A stretch of DNA of 64,000 nucleotides from Lotus japonicus (lineage: Eukaryota; Streptophyta; Magnoliopsida; Fabales; Fabaceae). How positions within the stretch are numbered: position 1 is the first letter of the stretch; the number at the start of each line of letters is the position of its first letter. The DNA lies in contig NC_080043.1 of the NCBI RefSeq assembly GCF_012489685.1, positions 48,003,127 to 48,067,126 on the forward strand, in the 5' to 3' direction. Positions 1 through 11,351 of this stretch are shown here, piece after piece. The notes beneath the pieces were generated by a model, which saw only the letters and a list, made by a program, of their open reading frames with translations, was not told where the DNA came from and made no database searches. A program made the position numbers and the translations under genes.

Positions 1-335
1 ATGCTTTCTTCAATTCCTTTGCATCTTGGCCTTCCTTTTCCATGAGTTACCTGCTGCAACACTAAAGGACCAAGACAAGGAGTAAAATCAAGAAATTCAA
101 AGGGCTTTAAACCACCTTAGTCCTCATAAAATCAAGTCAAAACAGATGCAAGTCCTAAACTCTATAAAAATGCAAAAACAACCCTCATAAAACCATGAAA
201 TTACCAAAATCGAGCAAAACATTAACAAAGATAAAAATGCATGGCAATGCATGAAACACTATATGAGACTCAATAGAACGACTTAAAATAAACTACGAAT
301 TAACCCTAAAAAACACTACCAAACTAAGGTCATCA
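1..335 (-). repeat. Athila 3' LTR, first 335 bases only
   Basis: Bases 1-335 match 11017-11351 at a constant offset of 11016 with no indels and roughly ten substitutions. This places the inner edge of the left LTR at 335 (plus strand ends CATCA; minus strand starts TGATGACC). The rest of this LTR lies left of the window. The substitutions indicate that insertion was not recent. Confidence 0.9.
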
Positions 336-1677
336 CACCACTATACTCAACGACAGTTCGCCCTCGAGCGTCACTAAGATTAGCTTGCCCTCAAGCTCCA
401 AGAATTACTCCTAACACACATGTCAAAAGAGGGATACACAACTTAAGAAGACCGGGGGATCAAGTGAATGCAGTTAGTTCCAAGAAAAAGATTCAGCAAT
501 CATCTTCATGCAACTCTTAGATAAAGAAGAATTAGAGTCCACTATGAGAAGCATTTAGAACTAACATCCTAGCATGAGACAATTGTTTAGTGCACTGAGT
601 GCACAAGCAAGTTCATAGGTTCTGGGAATCATTCACTCAAGAGCAACTAATGTCGACAATGCATTATTCAATGAGACTTCAAAAGGGTTGTAATGTTGGC
701 TAGGTAAAGCACAAGGTAGGTGGTCCCAGAGGAAGACTACGGCTGCACAAAATTTGAGTGTGGTCTTATTAGAAACCCCGGAGCTTTCAACAACAAACTT
801 TTCTAACGCAAGTCTCTTGACCCCCTATTTCAACTTTCTTTTGTTTTTCTCTTTTTTTTTTTTTTAACTCCAACTTGATTAGGAGTTTTTTTTCTTTTTC
901 ATCTTCTGTTTTTTTCTTTTTTTTTTGGGGGGGCAAGAGACATTTCAAACCTTACCTAGCTCCAAAACAATATAAAGACCACAACTCCCCATTTTTCCAA
1001 CCAAACAGCCAGCCCACACAACAAGTGTAACAAAGAACTCTCCAAAAGGCTCAAAAAGGGTCGACTAGGGGCGAAAATGCATGGTACAAGCTACGAAGTC
1101 CAATAAAACCTACAAGTCTCAAGAATGCAATTCTCCCAGAGTATGCAAAGAATGAATTCAACACAGAACCAAGAAGTGCAAGTGAGTCAGGATCCTCCGG
1201 GGAGATTATATCGTGAAGGGTCAAAGATGGACCCTTGTGAACTCACATCAACTCTATCCTCAAGACAACACTTAGAAGATCGAAGTCTCATCCTCTCTTT
1301 CCCATCATACAAATACTCCCCCCAAAACAGCACAAAGTATCCTCTTAAAAACATGTTCAAAACAAGCATCATGTGAGAGAGCAAAACTCAGAAGCATGCC
1401 ATTAAAGTATAGGGAAATAACAACCCAGACACAAAAGACTCACTATGCAAAACTCTAGAAAGGAAAAATATGCTAAAAATGCATGAACTTTGCGTAGAGA
1501 GTAGGGGTAACCTCTTTTACCAAACAAAACAGAGGCCTCGGAACCGCTTTTTTTTTTCCTGAACTTCAGGCTCCCATTCCCTGCAAAAACACAACAACCA
1601 ACATGCAGAATAAAACAAGACTTGGGTTGTCTCCCAAGCAGCCCATTGTTATAGTCTTAGGTAGACTATCCTCCTTG
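336..1677 (-). other. Athila non-coding 3' region and weak polypurine tract
   Basis: This is the stretch between the integrase tail and the 3' LTR. No convincing ORF is present. It contains long T runs and a G7 run (about 840-935). On the minus strand the bases next to the LTR read GAGTATAGTGGTG, which is the only candidate polypurine tract and is weak. No envelope-like coding is visible, so that module is absent or was never present. Confidence 0.6.
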
Positions 1678-4299
1678 TCAAGTTGGGGGTTTGAAAAACA
1701 TGGTTTCCAACTTCAGTACCTCACCACCTAAGTACAATTTCAACCTTTGCCCATTCACAGTGAAAGTATTCTTGGTCTCTGGGTTTTCAACCTCTTGACC
1801 ACAAAGGGTCCAGACCATCTAGACTTCAGTTTCCCAGGGAATAGCCTCAATCTAGAATTGAAGAGCAGCACTAATTGCCCTGAGACAAATTCCCTATTCA
1901 AAATCTTCCTATCATGCCACTTCTTTGTCTTTTCCTTGTAGATGCTAGCACTCTCATAAGCTCGGAGTCGAAACTCATCAAGCTCATTCAATTGCAAGAG
2001 TCTCTTTTCGCTAGGAACTTTCCAATCAAAATTCAATTTCCTTATGGCCCAATAGGCCTTGTGTTCTAATTCCACTGGTAAGTGACACGCTTTCCCAAAA
2101 CCTAGGTGGAAAGGAGAGGTACCAATCGGAGTTTTAAAAGCGGTTCGGTAAGCCCATAAGACATCGTCAAGTTTCCTTGACCAATCCCTTCTAGAAGAAT
2201 CTACCACTTTTTCAAGAATACGTTTCAACTCCCGATTAGAAATCTCAACTTGCCCACTAGTTTGAGGGTGATAGGGGGTAGACATTTTATGCTTAACACG
2301 ATATTTTTCCAAGAGAGACTCGAAAGCTCTGTTGCAAAAGTGGGTACCCCCATCACTTATAATCGCTCTAGGAACACCAAACCTAGTGAAAATGTTCTTT
2401 TTCAGAAAAGAAACCACCACTTTAGAGTCATTTGTTGAGAGTGTAGCGGCTTCAACCCACTTAGAAACATAGTCAACAGCCACCAGAATATACTGACAAC
2501 TAAAATAAAGTGGGAAGGGTCCCATGAAATCGATGCCCCAAACATCGAACAACTCAATTTCCAAAATATTTTTTAGCGGCATCTCATTTCTCCTTGAGAT
2601 GTTACTAGTCCGCTGACACCTATCACAACTCTCAACAAAAGCTATACTATCCTTATGCAGAGTAGGCCAATAGAAACCACTTTGGAGGACCTTAGCAGCG
2701 GTCCTCTCCCCACTAAAATGTCCACCATAACTTGATCCATGGCAATGCCAAAGAATCTTCTCAAAATCAACTTCTGGGATGCACCTTCTTATGACTCCAT
2801 CAGAGCAAATTTTAAAAAGATAAGGATCCTCCCAGAGGTAAGATTTTGCATCATGCAGGAATCTCTTCTTCTGCTGCCAGGTCCAGTCATGGGGAATAAG
2901 TCCAGCAACACGGTAATTAGCAAAATGTACATACCAGGGTAGGGATTTCTCGGTGGAAACAGCTAGGAGTTTCTCATCTGGGAACTCCTCTTGAATAGGT
3001 ATTGGGCTGCATGCCCCACCTTCCAATCTCGACAAATGGTCTGCTACTCCATTGTCCTTGCCTCTTCGGTCAATGATCTCAAGGTCGAACTCTTGAAGGA
3101 GTAAGACCCATCGAATCAACCTCGACTTAGAGTCCTGTTTAGCAAACAAATGTCTCAAAGCAGCATGGTCAGTATGAACAATAACTTTAAAACCCAAAAT
3201 GTAAGGCCTAAACTTCTCACAAGCAAAGACTACACCCAACAACTCTTTTTCAGTTGTAGTGTAGTTCCTTTGGGCCTCATTCAAAACTCTACTCGCATAG
3301 TATATCACGTACAACACTCTTTCTTTCTTTTGACACAAGACAACCCCTAAAGCTAAATCACTAGCATCACACATGATCTCAAATGGTAGAGACCAATCCG
3401 GAGCAACAATAACAGGGGCTGTCACCAAACTTTCTTTAATAGACTCAAAAGCTTTCAAACAATTCTCATCAAAAGTAAAAGGTGCTTCCTTCTCAAGCAA
3501 ATTGGTCATAGGCTTAGCTAATTTGGAGAAGTCTTTAATAAACCGCCTATAAAATCCAGCATGCCCAAGGAAACTCCTAATACCCTTGACATTAGTCGGG
3601 GGAGGGATCTTTTCAATGACTTCAACCTTAGCTCTATCAACCTCAATCCCTTTTTCAGACACCTTGTGTCCAAGAACTATGCCATCCCTAACCATGAAAT
3701 GACACTTCTCCCAATTCAAGACCAAGTTGGTCTCTTGACATCTCTTCAACACCAAAGCTAGATTCCCTAGACAAGCACCAAAATTTGGACCAAAAACAGA
3801 GAAGTCGTCCATAAAAATCTCAATGCAAGTCTCTATCAAGTCAGAGAAAATAGCAAACATGCACCTTTGGAAAGTCGTTGGGGCATTGCAAAGCCCAAAT
3901 GGCATTCTCTTGTAAGCAAACACGCCGTAAGGGCAAGTGAATGCCGTCTTCTCTTGGTCTTTCGGAGCAACACAAATTTGGTTGTACCCGGAGTAACCAT
4001 CAAGAAAACAATAGTATTGATGCCCTGCCAACTTATCAAGCATTTGATCTATGAAAGGTAAAGGAAAATGGTCCTTCCTAGTTACTGAATTCAACCTTCG
4101 ATAATCAATACAAACCCTCCACTTCGTCACTTGACGAGTGGGAATCAACTCATTATTCTCATTGGCAACCACTGTGATACCTCCTTTCTTGGGAACCACT
4201 TGAACGGGACTTACCCATTCACTATCCGAAATTGGATAAATCACACCTGCATTAAGCAATTTAATTATCTCTTTCCTCACCACATCCTTCATGGAAGGG
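1678..4299 (-). pseudogene. pol: Athila pol: reverse transcriptase, RNase H, integrase (broken)
   Basis: The main ORF is 1755-4292 (845 codons, minus). In order it shows the reverse transcriptase with FMDDFSVFG (about residue 160), RNase H ([28 protein letters not shown], about 300-400), the integrase zinc-binding HHCC region (about 515-560) and the integrase core with [15 protein letters not shown] and [12 protein letters not shown] for the D-D-E triad. Catalytic residues look intact. The frame breaks near 1785-1800, where a small deletion sends the ORF out of frame; the expected C-terminal tail (VNGQRLK) continues in another frame to a stop at 1678-1680. The start is artificial: the real polyprotein continues upstream but is cut by solo LTR F at 4304/4305. 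Taking out F and one TSD copy leaves protease and reverse transcriptase in the same frame. Confidence 0.9.
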
Positions 4300-4304
4300 T
4301 TAAG
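4300..4304. repeat. Target-site duplication of solo LTR F, left copy (TTAAG)
   Basis: TTAAG lies immediately before the LTR start TGTAACGCCCC and is repeated exactly at 7418-7422 after the LTR end CCTTACA. Confidence 0.9.
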
Positions 4305-4837
4305 TGTAACGCCCCGATTTCTCGAGTGTTACACAGTAACTAATTAACCAATTTTCGTAAAGAATTTTCGCCGATTCATTTGTTACTCTTAATTAGGTGA
4401 TAAAGGTCATATTTACTTTTGAAAGCTCTTGAATACCATTGATAGAAATCACTTTGATGTTTTCCGAATCATAACATAACCATAAACAGCGGGTCAAAGA
4501 AATACGTTTTGCATTAAACTCATAAAAGGATAAAACATCAACCGTTATAAAATCAACTGTAAGTAAATAAAGGAAACTGTGTCCACACCCACGTATGGAA
4601 AAACCACGGCTGAAGTAAATAGTTTACATCAGTTACTCAAGTTCTCATAAAACTCAACAAAATAAAATGAAGTTCCAAAAAGAACGCTCGCTCATAGGGC
4701 TCCCAGTCCAGCTATCAGTGTCACGGTCACTCGGCAGGTTCATCCTTTGGTTTCTCATCGTCTACCACCTGTCTCCTCTTCCTGGGTCTCGGTCCAACTA
4801 AGTTGTTGTGAATCCACCGTGCGCCCTCTCCATAGAG

Positions 4838-5161
4838 TCATTGTCCTGTAACCGAAGCGTCTGACCCGTCTTGAGGCACGAACTCAGCAGGTGTCCCAGC
4901 CTTAGGCTCAGCAGGTGTTTCCCCGACTGCCTCGGCCTCAGGTAGTAGGAACCTAGGAGGTGGATAGGGCATGTCAAGGATGCCCCCTTCAACCGTGCGA
5001 ACCTCCACTATGTTGCCGTCCCGGTCCATCCCTATAAAGCTAACATCCCAGACATAAACTCTTCGGATCCCGGAGGAGTCGGCTCTCCAGGCCCGATCGT
5101 CTAGCTCCCCATCAAGTCTCAGCCTCCAGCGAGGCACGAACGTCGTTGTCGTCGACGCCAT
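4838..5161 (-). CDS. Small ORF of unknown function inside solo LTR F
   Basis: This ORF has 107 codons, starts MASTTTT and ends ASVTGQ; the C-terminal half is rich in Pro, Ala and Glu. I recognise no domain. It begins a few bases after the conserved CTGACCC...TTTGGG block, the same place where LTR A has an ORF at 19080. The two proteins are only vaguely similar, around a short VxDxSF/WVIEVGG-like stretch. It may be a leader ORF of the element or chance coding. The solo LTR is probably not expressed as part of an active element. Confidence 0.35.
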   Translation of the reverse strand: MASTTTTFVPRWRLRLDGELDDRAWRADSSGIRRVYVWDVSFIGMDRDGNIVEVRTVEGGILDMPYPPPRFLLPEAEAVGETPAEPKAGTPAEFVPQDGSDASVTGQ

Positions 5162-5384
5162 CTACCCCCCCCCAAATAAACACATAGCAAACAAGAAAGG
5201 GTCAGGTCTAAAAGAAAACACATAATACAATAGATATAATGAGACAACTCCCACAATTTTTAAAAGTAACTATCTCTTTTACATTAGGGCTTAAGATGTT
5301 AGTTAGTCATCTATCGGTTCCTCACTTCAAACAACCCACCAAATCTTCCATGGCCATCTTCGTGCTTCCGCAGAGGCACGGTTA

Positions 5385-5513
5385 TCACGGTGACCGCAGT
5401 CAACCAAATCACGTGGAGCCGCAATGATCCACAAAAGTTCACGCTGACCGCAGTCAACCAAATCACGTGAGCCACACCGGCCCACAAAGTTCACGGGTGA
5501 CCGCAGTCGACCC
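5385..5513 (-). repeat. Tandem repeat block with CACG/CGTG stems in LTR F
   Basis: About three copies of a unit near 50 bp share the core TGACCGCAGTCAACCAAATC (5391 onward). Units 1 and 2 are framed by CACG on one side and CGTG on the other, so each could fold as a short hairpin. The block sits between the donor-like site and the CTGACCC motif, as do the hairpin arrays of LTRs A-D. Confidence 0.6.
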
Positions 5514-7404
5514 AAAATCTCCCTCGCGTGCAAGGTACCATCGTTCTCATGGACCATAGTCTACCTGACCTATGTCCGCTAATTAATTTCACTTGCATGC
5601 GAGTCACAACACTGTTAATTCTCTTTCTCTTTGTTCTTAAGGCTCTAAAGTCAAACCTAGAGTCTTAGTTTCATATCGCAGAAATAAAACACAATCCAAG
5701 CGCCCAAGGGAATTACAGCTGGATGAGCGACCCTTGAACACTATTCGATACACAATACAACCCGCTTAAGATATAACATAGGCATACACGTATGCATGGC
5801 ACATCATGAACAATTATCAAGTAAGGTATCATAGGACTAGTACAAGAAAGCGAAATAAAAGAATTCTCCGAACCCTCAAAAAATAGGGTTCGGCCGAACC
5901 ACCTTTGTGGCCCTTAGGGTTTTAAAAAAAAATTCTTCTTTTCTTTCCTTTCAAGCACACAAGCCCTAGTACAACCCTAACCATCAATCCATATCAAAAT
6001 TCTCAGAATTAGAATCATCACCAACAATCCTCACTCAACAAGTCAAAAACAAAGGATTTCACGTAGCCAAGTTTCAAGCATGCATATGGATTTTATCACG
6101 TCATCATAATTCACTATAAATTCACCAAACGAGAACTCATACGACATGAGCATGAAAACGAAGAAAGTGTGGCCCGATACCCCTAAAATTGGGTTCGGCC
6201 GAACCAAATATTGGTCCCTAAGGTTTTGCAAAAATTTTTCTTTCTTCCTTTTCATATCCACAAGCATTGTATAGTCCCCAATCATTATCATATTCACCAA
6301 AATTTCCAGAACTCAAATATTCACTATAGTCATGTTGAAAACAAGCATAACATGGTCCAAAATTAGCAAGGTAGCATGAGATCTAGACATACAAGCATTG
6401 GACAGTAGCAACACGTCAAAACAAGGCTTACAAGGCATGAATTTCACTGCATAAATTGCAGCACCAAGAACATTCACATGCATCATGCATAGACCTCTAA
6501 AAATTACCACTTTTCAACTTAGAAATCCATAACATCAACCCTAGCATCATCTGAGAAATTTAAAGCAAGCATACCATGCCCAAACCTCATGGAAAAACCA
6601 TCAAAACACATCATCACATAAGGCAAATCATGGCAAAATCCCCTAGATAACCTACCCTTCCTAAGACCAGCCCTTACCTTTGTTCTTAGGCTTGAAGAAA
6701 AGATGAAAGTGAAGAGCAAGGTTCTGGTTTCTCTCCTCTTCTCCCACGCGTGACCTTCCTCTCTCCCTCTCGCTCGCAAACTCCTTCTCTCTCTTGCGCG
6801 AACACGTCGACGGTGGTGGGGCTTGGGACGATGACGGCTAGGGTGCAAGGGGAAAGTTTCTCTCACTCTTTCTCCTCTGTTTTACGTGTTTCAGAAGTGC
6901 TCAAGGTTTCTTTCTTCAGAATAGTGTGAAAAGAAACCCTTTCCCTCCCAAGACCCTACATAGCCCGCGTCCCCTCTCTCCCTCTCTTGGGCTAGGGTTT
7001 GTTTTCTTTCAAGCCCAACCCAAGTCAAAACCCTTGACCTCATCACTTAAGAACTTACTCAGGCCTGAAACTAATCAAAACCCTCAGCCCTTTTTAGTAA
7101 TATCACGATCACACTCGGAATTGAAAGGAAACAAAACAATTAAATTCGCTGGTACTGTACAGCCAGGACCATCGTCACTAAACCGATGATATCTCGAGCT
7201 ACAGAGGTCGGAATGACCTGATTCCACTTCGAGAATTTTATAGACTTAAAGGGCTACAACTCTCATGAAGGAAGTGTTCCCAAATGAAGTCGTTAAGACC
7301 CTCTAAAAATTCACCCAAGTTGACAGTTCTAATCTGCCAGCTATCAAACATTAACTAAAACTTCAATTTTATTCGAACTTCCATAAAATTGTTCCAAATT
7401 GAAC

Positions 7405-8523
7405 TTAGGGCCTTACATTAAGTCTTCTTTGAGGTTGGACTATAGGTTTGTAATTTTCTTCTAATAAAATTTTATGCATGCATATCGCAGGACTAATACC
7501 TTTGATATCATCTATAGTCCAACCCAAAGCTGACTTGTGATCCCTCAAAACTCTGAGGAGTTTCTCCTCTTCTAAAGGTGTGAGAGCACTACTCAAAATA
7601 ACAGGTTTATTCTCACCTTCCTCAAGATAAGCATACTTGAGAGAGGAAGGGAGTGGCTTGAGCTCACTCTTCTCATCAATTTGAATCTCCTCATCCCTAA
7701 TTAATTCTTCTTTCCAAATGCTTTTGGTGGCAAGAGATGAGACAGATTCTAATTGAGATAGAGTAGCATTCACCACATGGTACAAGGAGTCAAGTTCACT
7801 CTCAAGATTTTGGTCCTCTATTTCTAGCCCCTCCATGATTGTTGTTTCCAAGGGGTCCTTAATAGATATCCTAACAAACTCTTCACACACAAGCTCATCA
7901 ACCACTTCACACCGAAAAACTTCATCATCCGCTCGGTGTTTTAAGGAGTCAAAGATATTAAAGAGGACCTCATCTTCACCCACTCTCAAAGTTAGAGTTC
8001 CCTTGGCCACTTTAATTTCAGCCTCACCAGTGGCTAAGAATGGTCTCCCCAATATGAGAGGGACTTTTGAGTCCTCTTCCATGTCAAGAATGATAAAATC
8101 CACTGGGAAAACAAACTTATCCACCTTAACCACAACATCCTCAATGATCCCGTAAGGGGTTTTTAAAGACCTGTCCGCCATTTGCAAAGAAATCATAGTT
8201 GGGGTAACCTCACCTAAGTTCAACCTTTTGAACATACTGAGCGGCATCAAATTGATACTCGCTCCTAAATCACACAAGGCTTCTACCACAGTTAATCCCT
8301 CTATCTCTACCGGAATAGTAAAGCTCCCGGGATCTCTCCTCTTTTTAGGCATCTTTCTTTGCAAAATGGCAATACACTCTTCGGTCATCAAGATAGTTTC
8401 ATCAACCTCACTCAACTTCCTTCTCTTGCTGAGAATGTCTTTCGTGAACTTAGCATAGATTGGCATTTGCTCTAAGGCTTCGGAGAAAGGAATGTTAATA
8501 TGGAGCTTTTTGAAAACTTCCAA
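7405..8523 (-). pseudogene. pro: Athila protease and linker to reverse transcriptase
   Basis: The ORF has 372 codons on the minus strand. It contains an aspartic protease region with CDLGASINLMP (about residue 85), a downstream VEDVVVKVDKF stretch and ILGRPFLATG, in the spacing usual for Athila, where DLG replaces the usual DSG or DTG. The last four or so codons and the stop (7405-7417) are read from inserted LTR F. The N-terminal side is joined to gag only by a frameshift near 8520-8570. The C-terminal part is the spacer before reverse transcriptase (KSALGWTIDDIKGI, then MHKILLEE). It would cleave the polyprotein in the capsid but is separated from reverse transcriptase by the LTR insertion. 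Confidence 0.88.
7418..7422. repeat. Target-site duplication of solo LTR F, right copy (TTAAG)
   Basis: Exact match to 4300-4304. Confidence 0.9.
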
Positions 8524-9893
8524 AGCCTTAGGAAATGGAATCTTGCGGAGTTCAGGGATATGAGTGTTAACAATCCTAGTTCTAGTGGGCTCTCTAGTTC
8601 AGCTTCCTCATTTTTCTCTCCCTCAATTTTTTTCTCTGGCTCATGTAACACTCTTCCACTCCTAGTAGAGACAACAACAGTATTTTCTTGCTCAGTTAAA
8701 GCCAAAGTTTCGGAAGAGAACTTACCTTGGTGATTTTCGGACATTTGCTTCGCTAGCTGCCCCAATTGACTCTCCAAGCTCTTTATAGCCAACTCGTGGC
8801 TCTTCTAATTACTTGCTGAATGATCAATGAATCTCTCGATCAGCTCCTCTAGACTCCTCTTGCCAACCGCCTTTGCAACAATTTGCGGCTGGACAAAAGG
8901 ATCTTGTTCTGTGGTTGGGACTCATCCTCCATGCATTGATGCTTTGGTCTCACCATCACCATCATTAAGAGTACACTGGTTACTAGCATGAGACCCACCA
9001 CAAAACTCACACTCCAAGCAAGTTATCCTGGCTCCACTTGACTTGGTCTCCTCTATATGTTTCGGAATTACCGCCATTTCCTCGGAGAGTTGTTTGTTGG
9101 AGGCCATGATCTTGTCATAAGCTTCAACTTCAAAAGAACTTCTTCGGATTTGGCGTTCATTCTCGGAGTTCATGGCCCTCACCGCCATCTTCTCTATCAA
9201 ATCATACCCCGCTTGTGAGGGCAGAGCGTCAAACTCCCCATTCGAGGTCGCGTCCAAGCCAAACCTTGATGAATATAGTAAACCATCATAGAACTTCGCC
9301 ACACATTCTGCTTGGGTGAGATTGTGTTGAGGACATTTCCTCAAAAGCTTCTTAAAGTGGTCCCAAGCCTCATAAAGATTTTCATCCGTGGATTGTGCGA
9401 AGGTCATGATATCATTCTTCAACTTCCTCAAAAGAGACCTCGGGAAGAACCTTGTTGTGAATTTTTCTGCAAGGTCTTCCCATGTAGTGATACTTCCTTG
9501 AGGTTGTGAATTTAGCCATTCCTCTGCTACGTCCTTCAAAGAGAAGGGAAATAGGCTCAACCAGATTGCTTCCGAATGAACATTCACCACACGATAAGTG
9601 TTGCAATTCCGGATGAACTTCTCCATATGAGCACGAAGATCTTCCGAGGAATCTCCACCATATTGGCTTTGGCTCACCATGTTGATGAATGCCGGTCTCA
9701 ACTCAAAGTTCCCAACTCCTTCGAGGATGACAATACTTCAGGGATAGTCAAAGCTCATAGACCCCGACGTTAGTTCCCGAAGAGTCCGGTTGGCATTCTC
9801 AACTTCTTGTTCACGTAAACAGAGGGTAATACCCTCTTGGATCCTTGCCTCAATGTGGGCTTGCATCTCCTCCTCTGTCATGCGGCCACCCAT
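8472..9893 (-). pseudogene. gag: Athila gag with three in-frame stops
   Basis: Translation most likely starts at the ATG complementary to 9891-9893 (MGGRMTEEEM), 115 bases inside the primer-binding site. The frame is open except for stops at codon 52 (9738-9740), at 8922-8924 and near 8805. The capsid-type domain is clear: LFPFSLKDVAEEWLNS, then TWEDLAEKFTTRFFP. A single Cys-rich segment (CLECEFCGGSHASNQC) lies near the end of the first long ORF, followed by LESQLGQLAKQM and TRSGRVL. After a frameshift around 8520-8570 the sequence continues as the protease ORF. Gag would form the virus-like particle in the cytoplasm; this copy cannot. Confidence 0.88.
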
Positions 9894-10007
9894 GGTGGTT
9901 CCTCTCTTGAAAGCAACCTGCGAATGACACTCAACAGAGGAAGATTAGTAGCACCAATTCTAGACAAGTTAAAAACTTAAAACTTAAACCAAAAATCACA
10001 AAACAAT

Positions 10008-10025
10008 TCCCCGGCAACGGCGCCA
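10008..10025 (-). other. Athila primer-binding site, tRNA-Asp
   Basis: On the plus strand the 18 bases TCCCCGGCAACGGCGCCA equal the 3' end of plant tRNA-Asp (GTC) with CCA, so the minus strand is its complement. It lies six bases from the LTR edge at 10032. Athila elements are known to use tRNA-Asp. Confidence 0.93.
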
Positions 10026-10835
10026 AAAACTTGTTGGTAAATCTGCAAGTGCACAGATATCTACGGGTTTTAAATTATCGAACCACGAGGAATTGGAATG
10101 TGAATTCAGTTTAAGAGTCAAGTTCAAGGTTAAAAAGCGAGTAAAATTAAGTTTTTAAGATTGGTTGTTTCTTTGATTATGTAACAGATAAATGAACAAG
10201 TAGTAAAGTGATTGAAATTCAGAAATGCGATTGCCTTGGGTTCTTGTTCAACTAATTCAGTTTTAGCAAACCTTCCTATCCGATAAATCCTGAGTCTCTC
10301 CTTGAAGTTCTAGCCTAGATACTCATCTATCAACGCCTCGTAAAGAAAACCCTTTCTAACCAAAAGATAGGTTCAATTCCTTGATAACCTAAACATTGAT
10401 AGAAGCAATAAGCATACAATTCAGGCCAACCAACCCCAACTCTTCCTCTATTCCTAGCAGCAAGTATAGAAGGAGTAATCTCACAACAAGTCCCAATTCT
10501 ATAACAAACTATCGTTGTGATTATAGAAAAGTAAGAAGCTAGCATGCATTCATGCTTAAAAGATTAAGCAAAGAAGTGAGATTCAAGGGTTTACTCAGAA
10601 CATTACGAATAGGAAAGGAATTAAAAGCTAAAACATCCAAAGTCTTACAAAGAACCCGAAACAAAGGGGTTTTTAGCCAAGCATGGCTATGGAATCCATA
10701 CAAGAAGATGAAGATAAAACCTGGAACATAAGTCCTAGGAAAAGTTCCTCAAGCTCCAGAGCTCAAACCCTCTATTCTAAATTATTGAAATATGATAAAA
10801 TGACAAAAGGTCCTAAAAGAAAAGACAAAAAATCA

Positions 10836-10842
10836 ATTTATA
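10836..10842 (-). promoter_or_regulatory. TATA box of Athila LTR
   Basis: The minus strand reads TATAAAT within TCTATAAATTGATT. It lies downstream (minus sense) of the GC palindromes, as expected for the U3/R boundary. Confidence 0.6.
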
Positions 10843-10861
10843 GACAATCTGTGCGAACTGG

Positions 10862-10968
10862 GGCGCTCAAGCGCTGCCCTGGGGCGCTTGAGCGCCCATA
10901 AGGCAGAACCAAACTATTCCCTTCTGGCCAGCTGGCGCTCAGGCGCCAGGCAAGGGCGCTTGAGCGCC
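10862..10968. promoter_or_regulatory. Four GC-rich palindromes upstream of the Athila TATA box
   Basis: Variants of the palindrome GGCGCTTGAGCGCC occur four times (GGCGCTCAAGCGCT, GGCGCTTGAGCGCC, GGCGCTCAGGCGCC, GGCGCTTGAGCGCC). The dyad repeats begin about 20 bp upstream of the TATA box and stand out against AT-rich flanks. They may be enhancer-type factor sites; function is inferred from position only. Confidence 0.6.
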
Positions 10969-11351
10969 AGACACACGCTTCTGGTGACTTTTCATCTCTT
11001 TGTAACCCCCCTTTGAATGCTTTCTTCAATTCCTTTGCATCTTGGCCTTCCTTTTCCATGAGTTACCTGCTGCAACACTAAAGGACCAAGACAAGGAGTA
11101 AAATCAAGAAATTCAAAGGGCTTTAAACCACCTTAGTCCTCACAAAATCAAGTCAAAACACATGCAAGTCCTAAACTCTATAAAAATGCAAAAACAACCC
11201 TCATAAAACCATGAAATTACCAAAATCGAGCAAAACATTAACAAAGATAAAAATGCATGGAAATGCATGAAACACTACATGAGACTCAATAGAACGACTC
11301 AAAATAAACTATGAAATGACCCAAAAAAACACTACCAAACTAGGGTCATCA

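Larger units (their letters stand above)
4305..7417 (-). mobile_element. Chromovirus-type solo LTR F, 3.1 kb, inserted in Athila pol
   Basis: The segment starts TG and ends CA and is bordered by an exact 5-bp TTAAG duplication. Read on the minus strand it starts TGTAAGGCCC and ends GGGGCGTTACA, the terminal pattern of LTRs A, B, C and D. It has no primer-binding site, gag or polypurine tract, so it is a solo LTR left after recombination between two LTRs. On the minus strand it carries a splice-donor-like AAAG/GTAAGGG (6678/6677), a tandem repeat block (5385-5513), a degenerate CTGACCC/TTTGGG motif (about 5175-5205) and a small ORF. Confidence 0.88.
1..11351 (-). mobile_element. Athila-type Ty3/gypsy retrotransposon, left LTR cut by window edge
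   Basis: The element reads right to left: 5' LTR (10032-11351), tRNA-Asp primer-binding site, gag, protease, reverse transcriptase/RNase H, integrase, a non-coding 3' region and the first 335 bases of the 3' LTR. The Athila assignment rests on the gag and protease style (protease motif CDLGAS, reverse transcriptase FMDD) together with the tRNA-Asp primer. There is no envelope-like ORF between integrase and the 3' LTR, where some Athila elements have one. Several stops, frameshifts and an inserted solo LTR (4305-7417) make it inactive. It lies in the antisense ORF of the Tat remnant that begins at 11352. Its outer left flank and target-site duplication are outside the window; the five bases right of it are GCCAC. 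Confidence 0.9.
10032..11351 (-). repeat. Athila 5' LTR, complete (1320 bp)
   Basis: Plus-strand ends are TGTTGGTAAATC and AGGGTCATCA, giving TG...CA on both strands. The last 335 bases match the left LTR at 1-335. It contains a TATA box on the minus strand (10836-10842) and four GC-rich palindromes just upstream of it (10862-10968). Confidence 0.92.

Noticed and set aside
841..935. T-rich and G-run stretch as polypurine tract or gene end
   Set aside because: It is about 500 bases from the LTR edge and is better explained as simple sequence in the non-coding 3' region of Athila.
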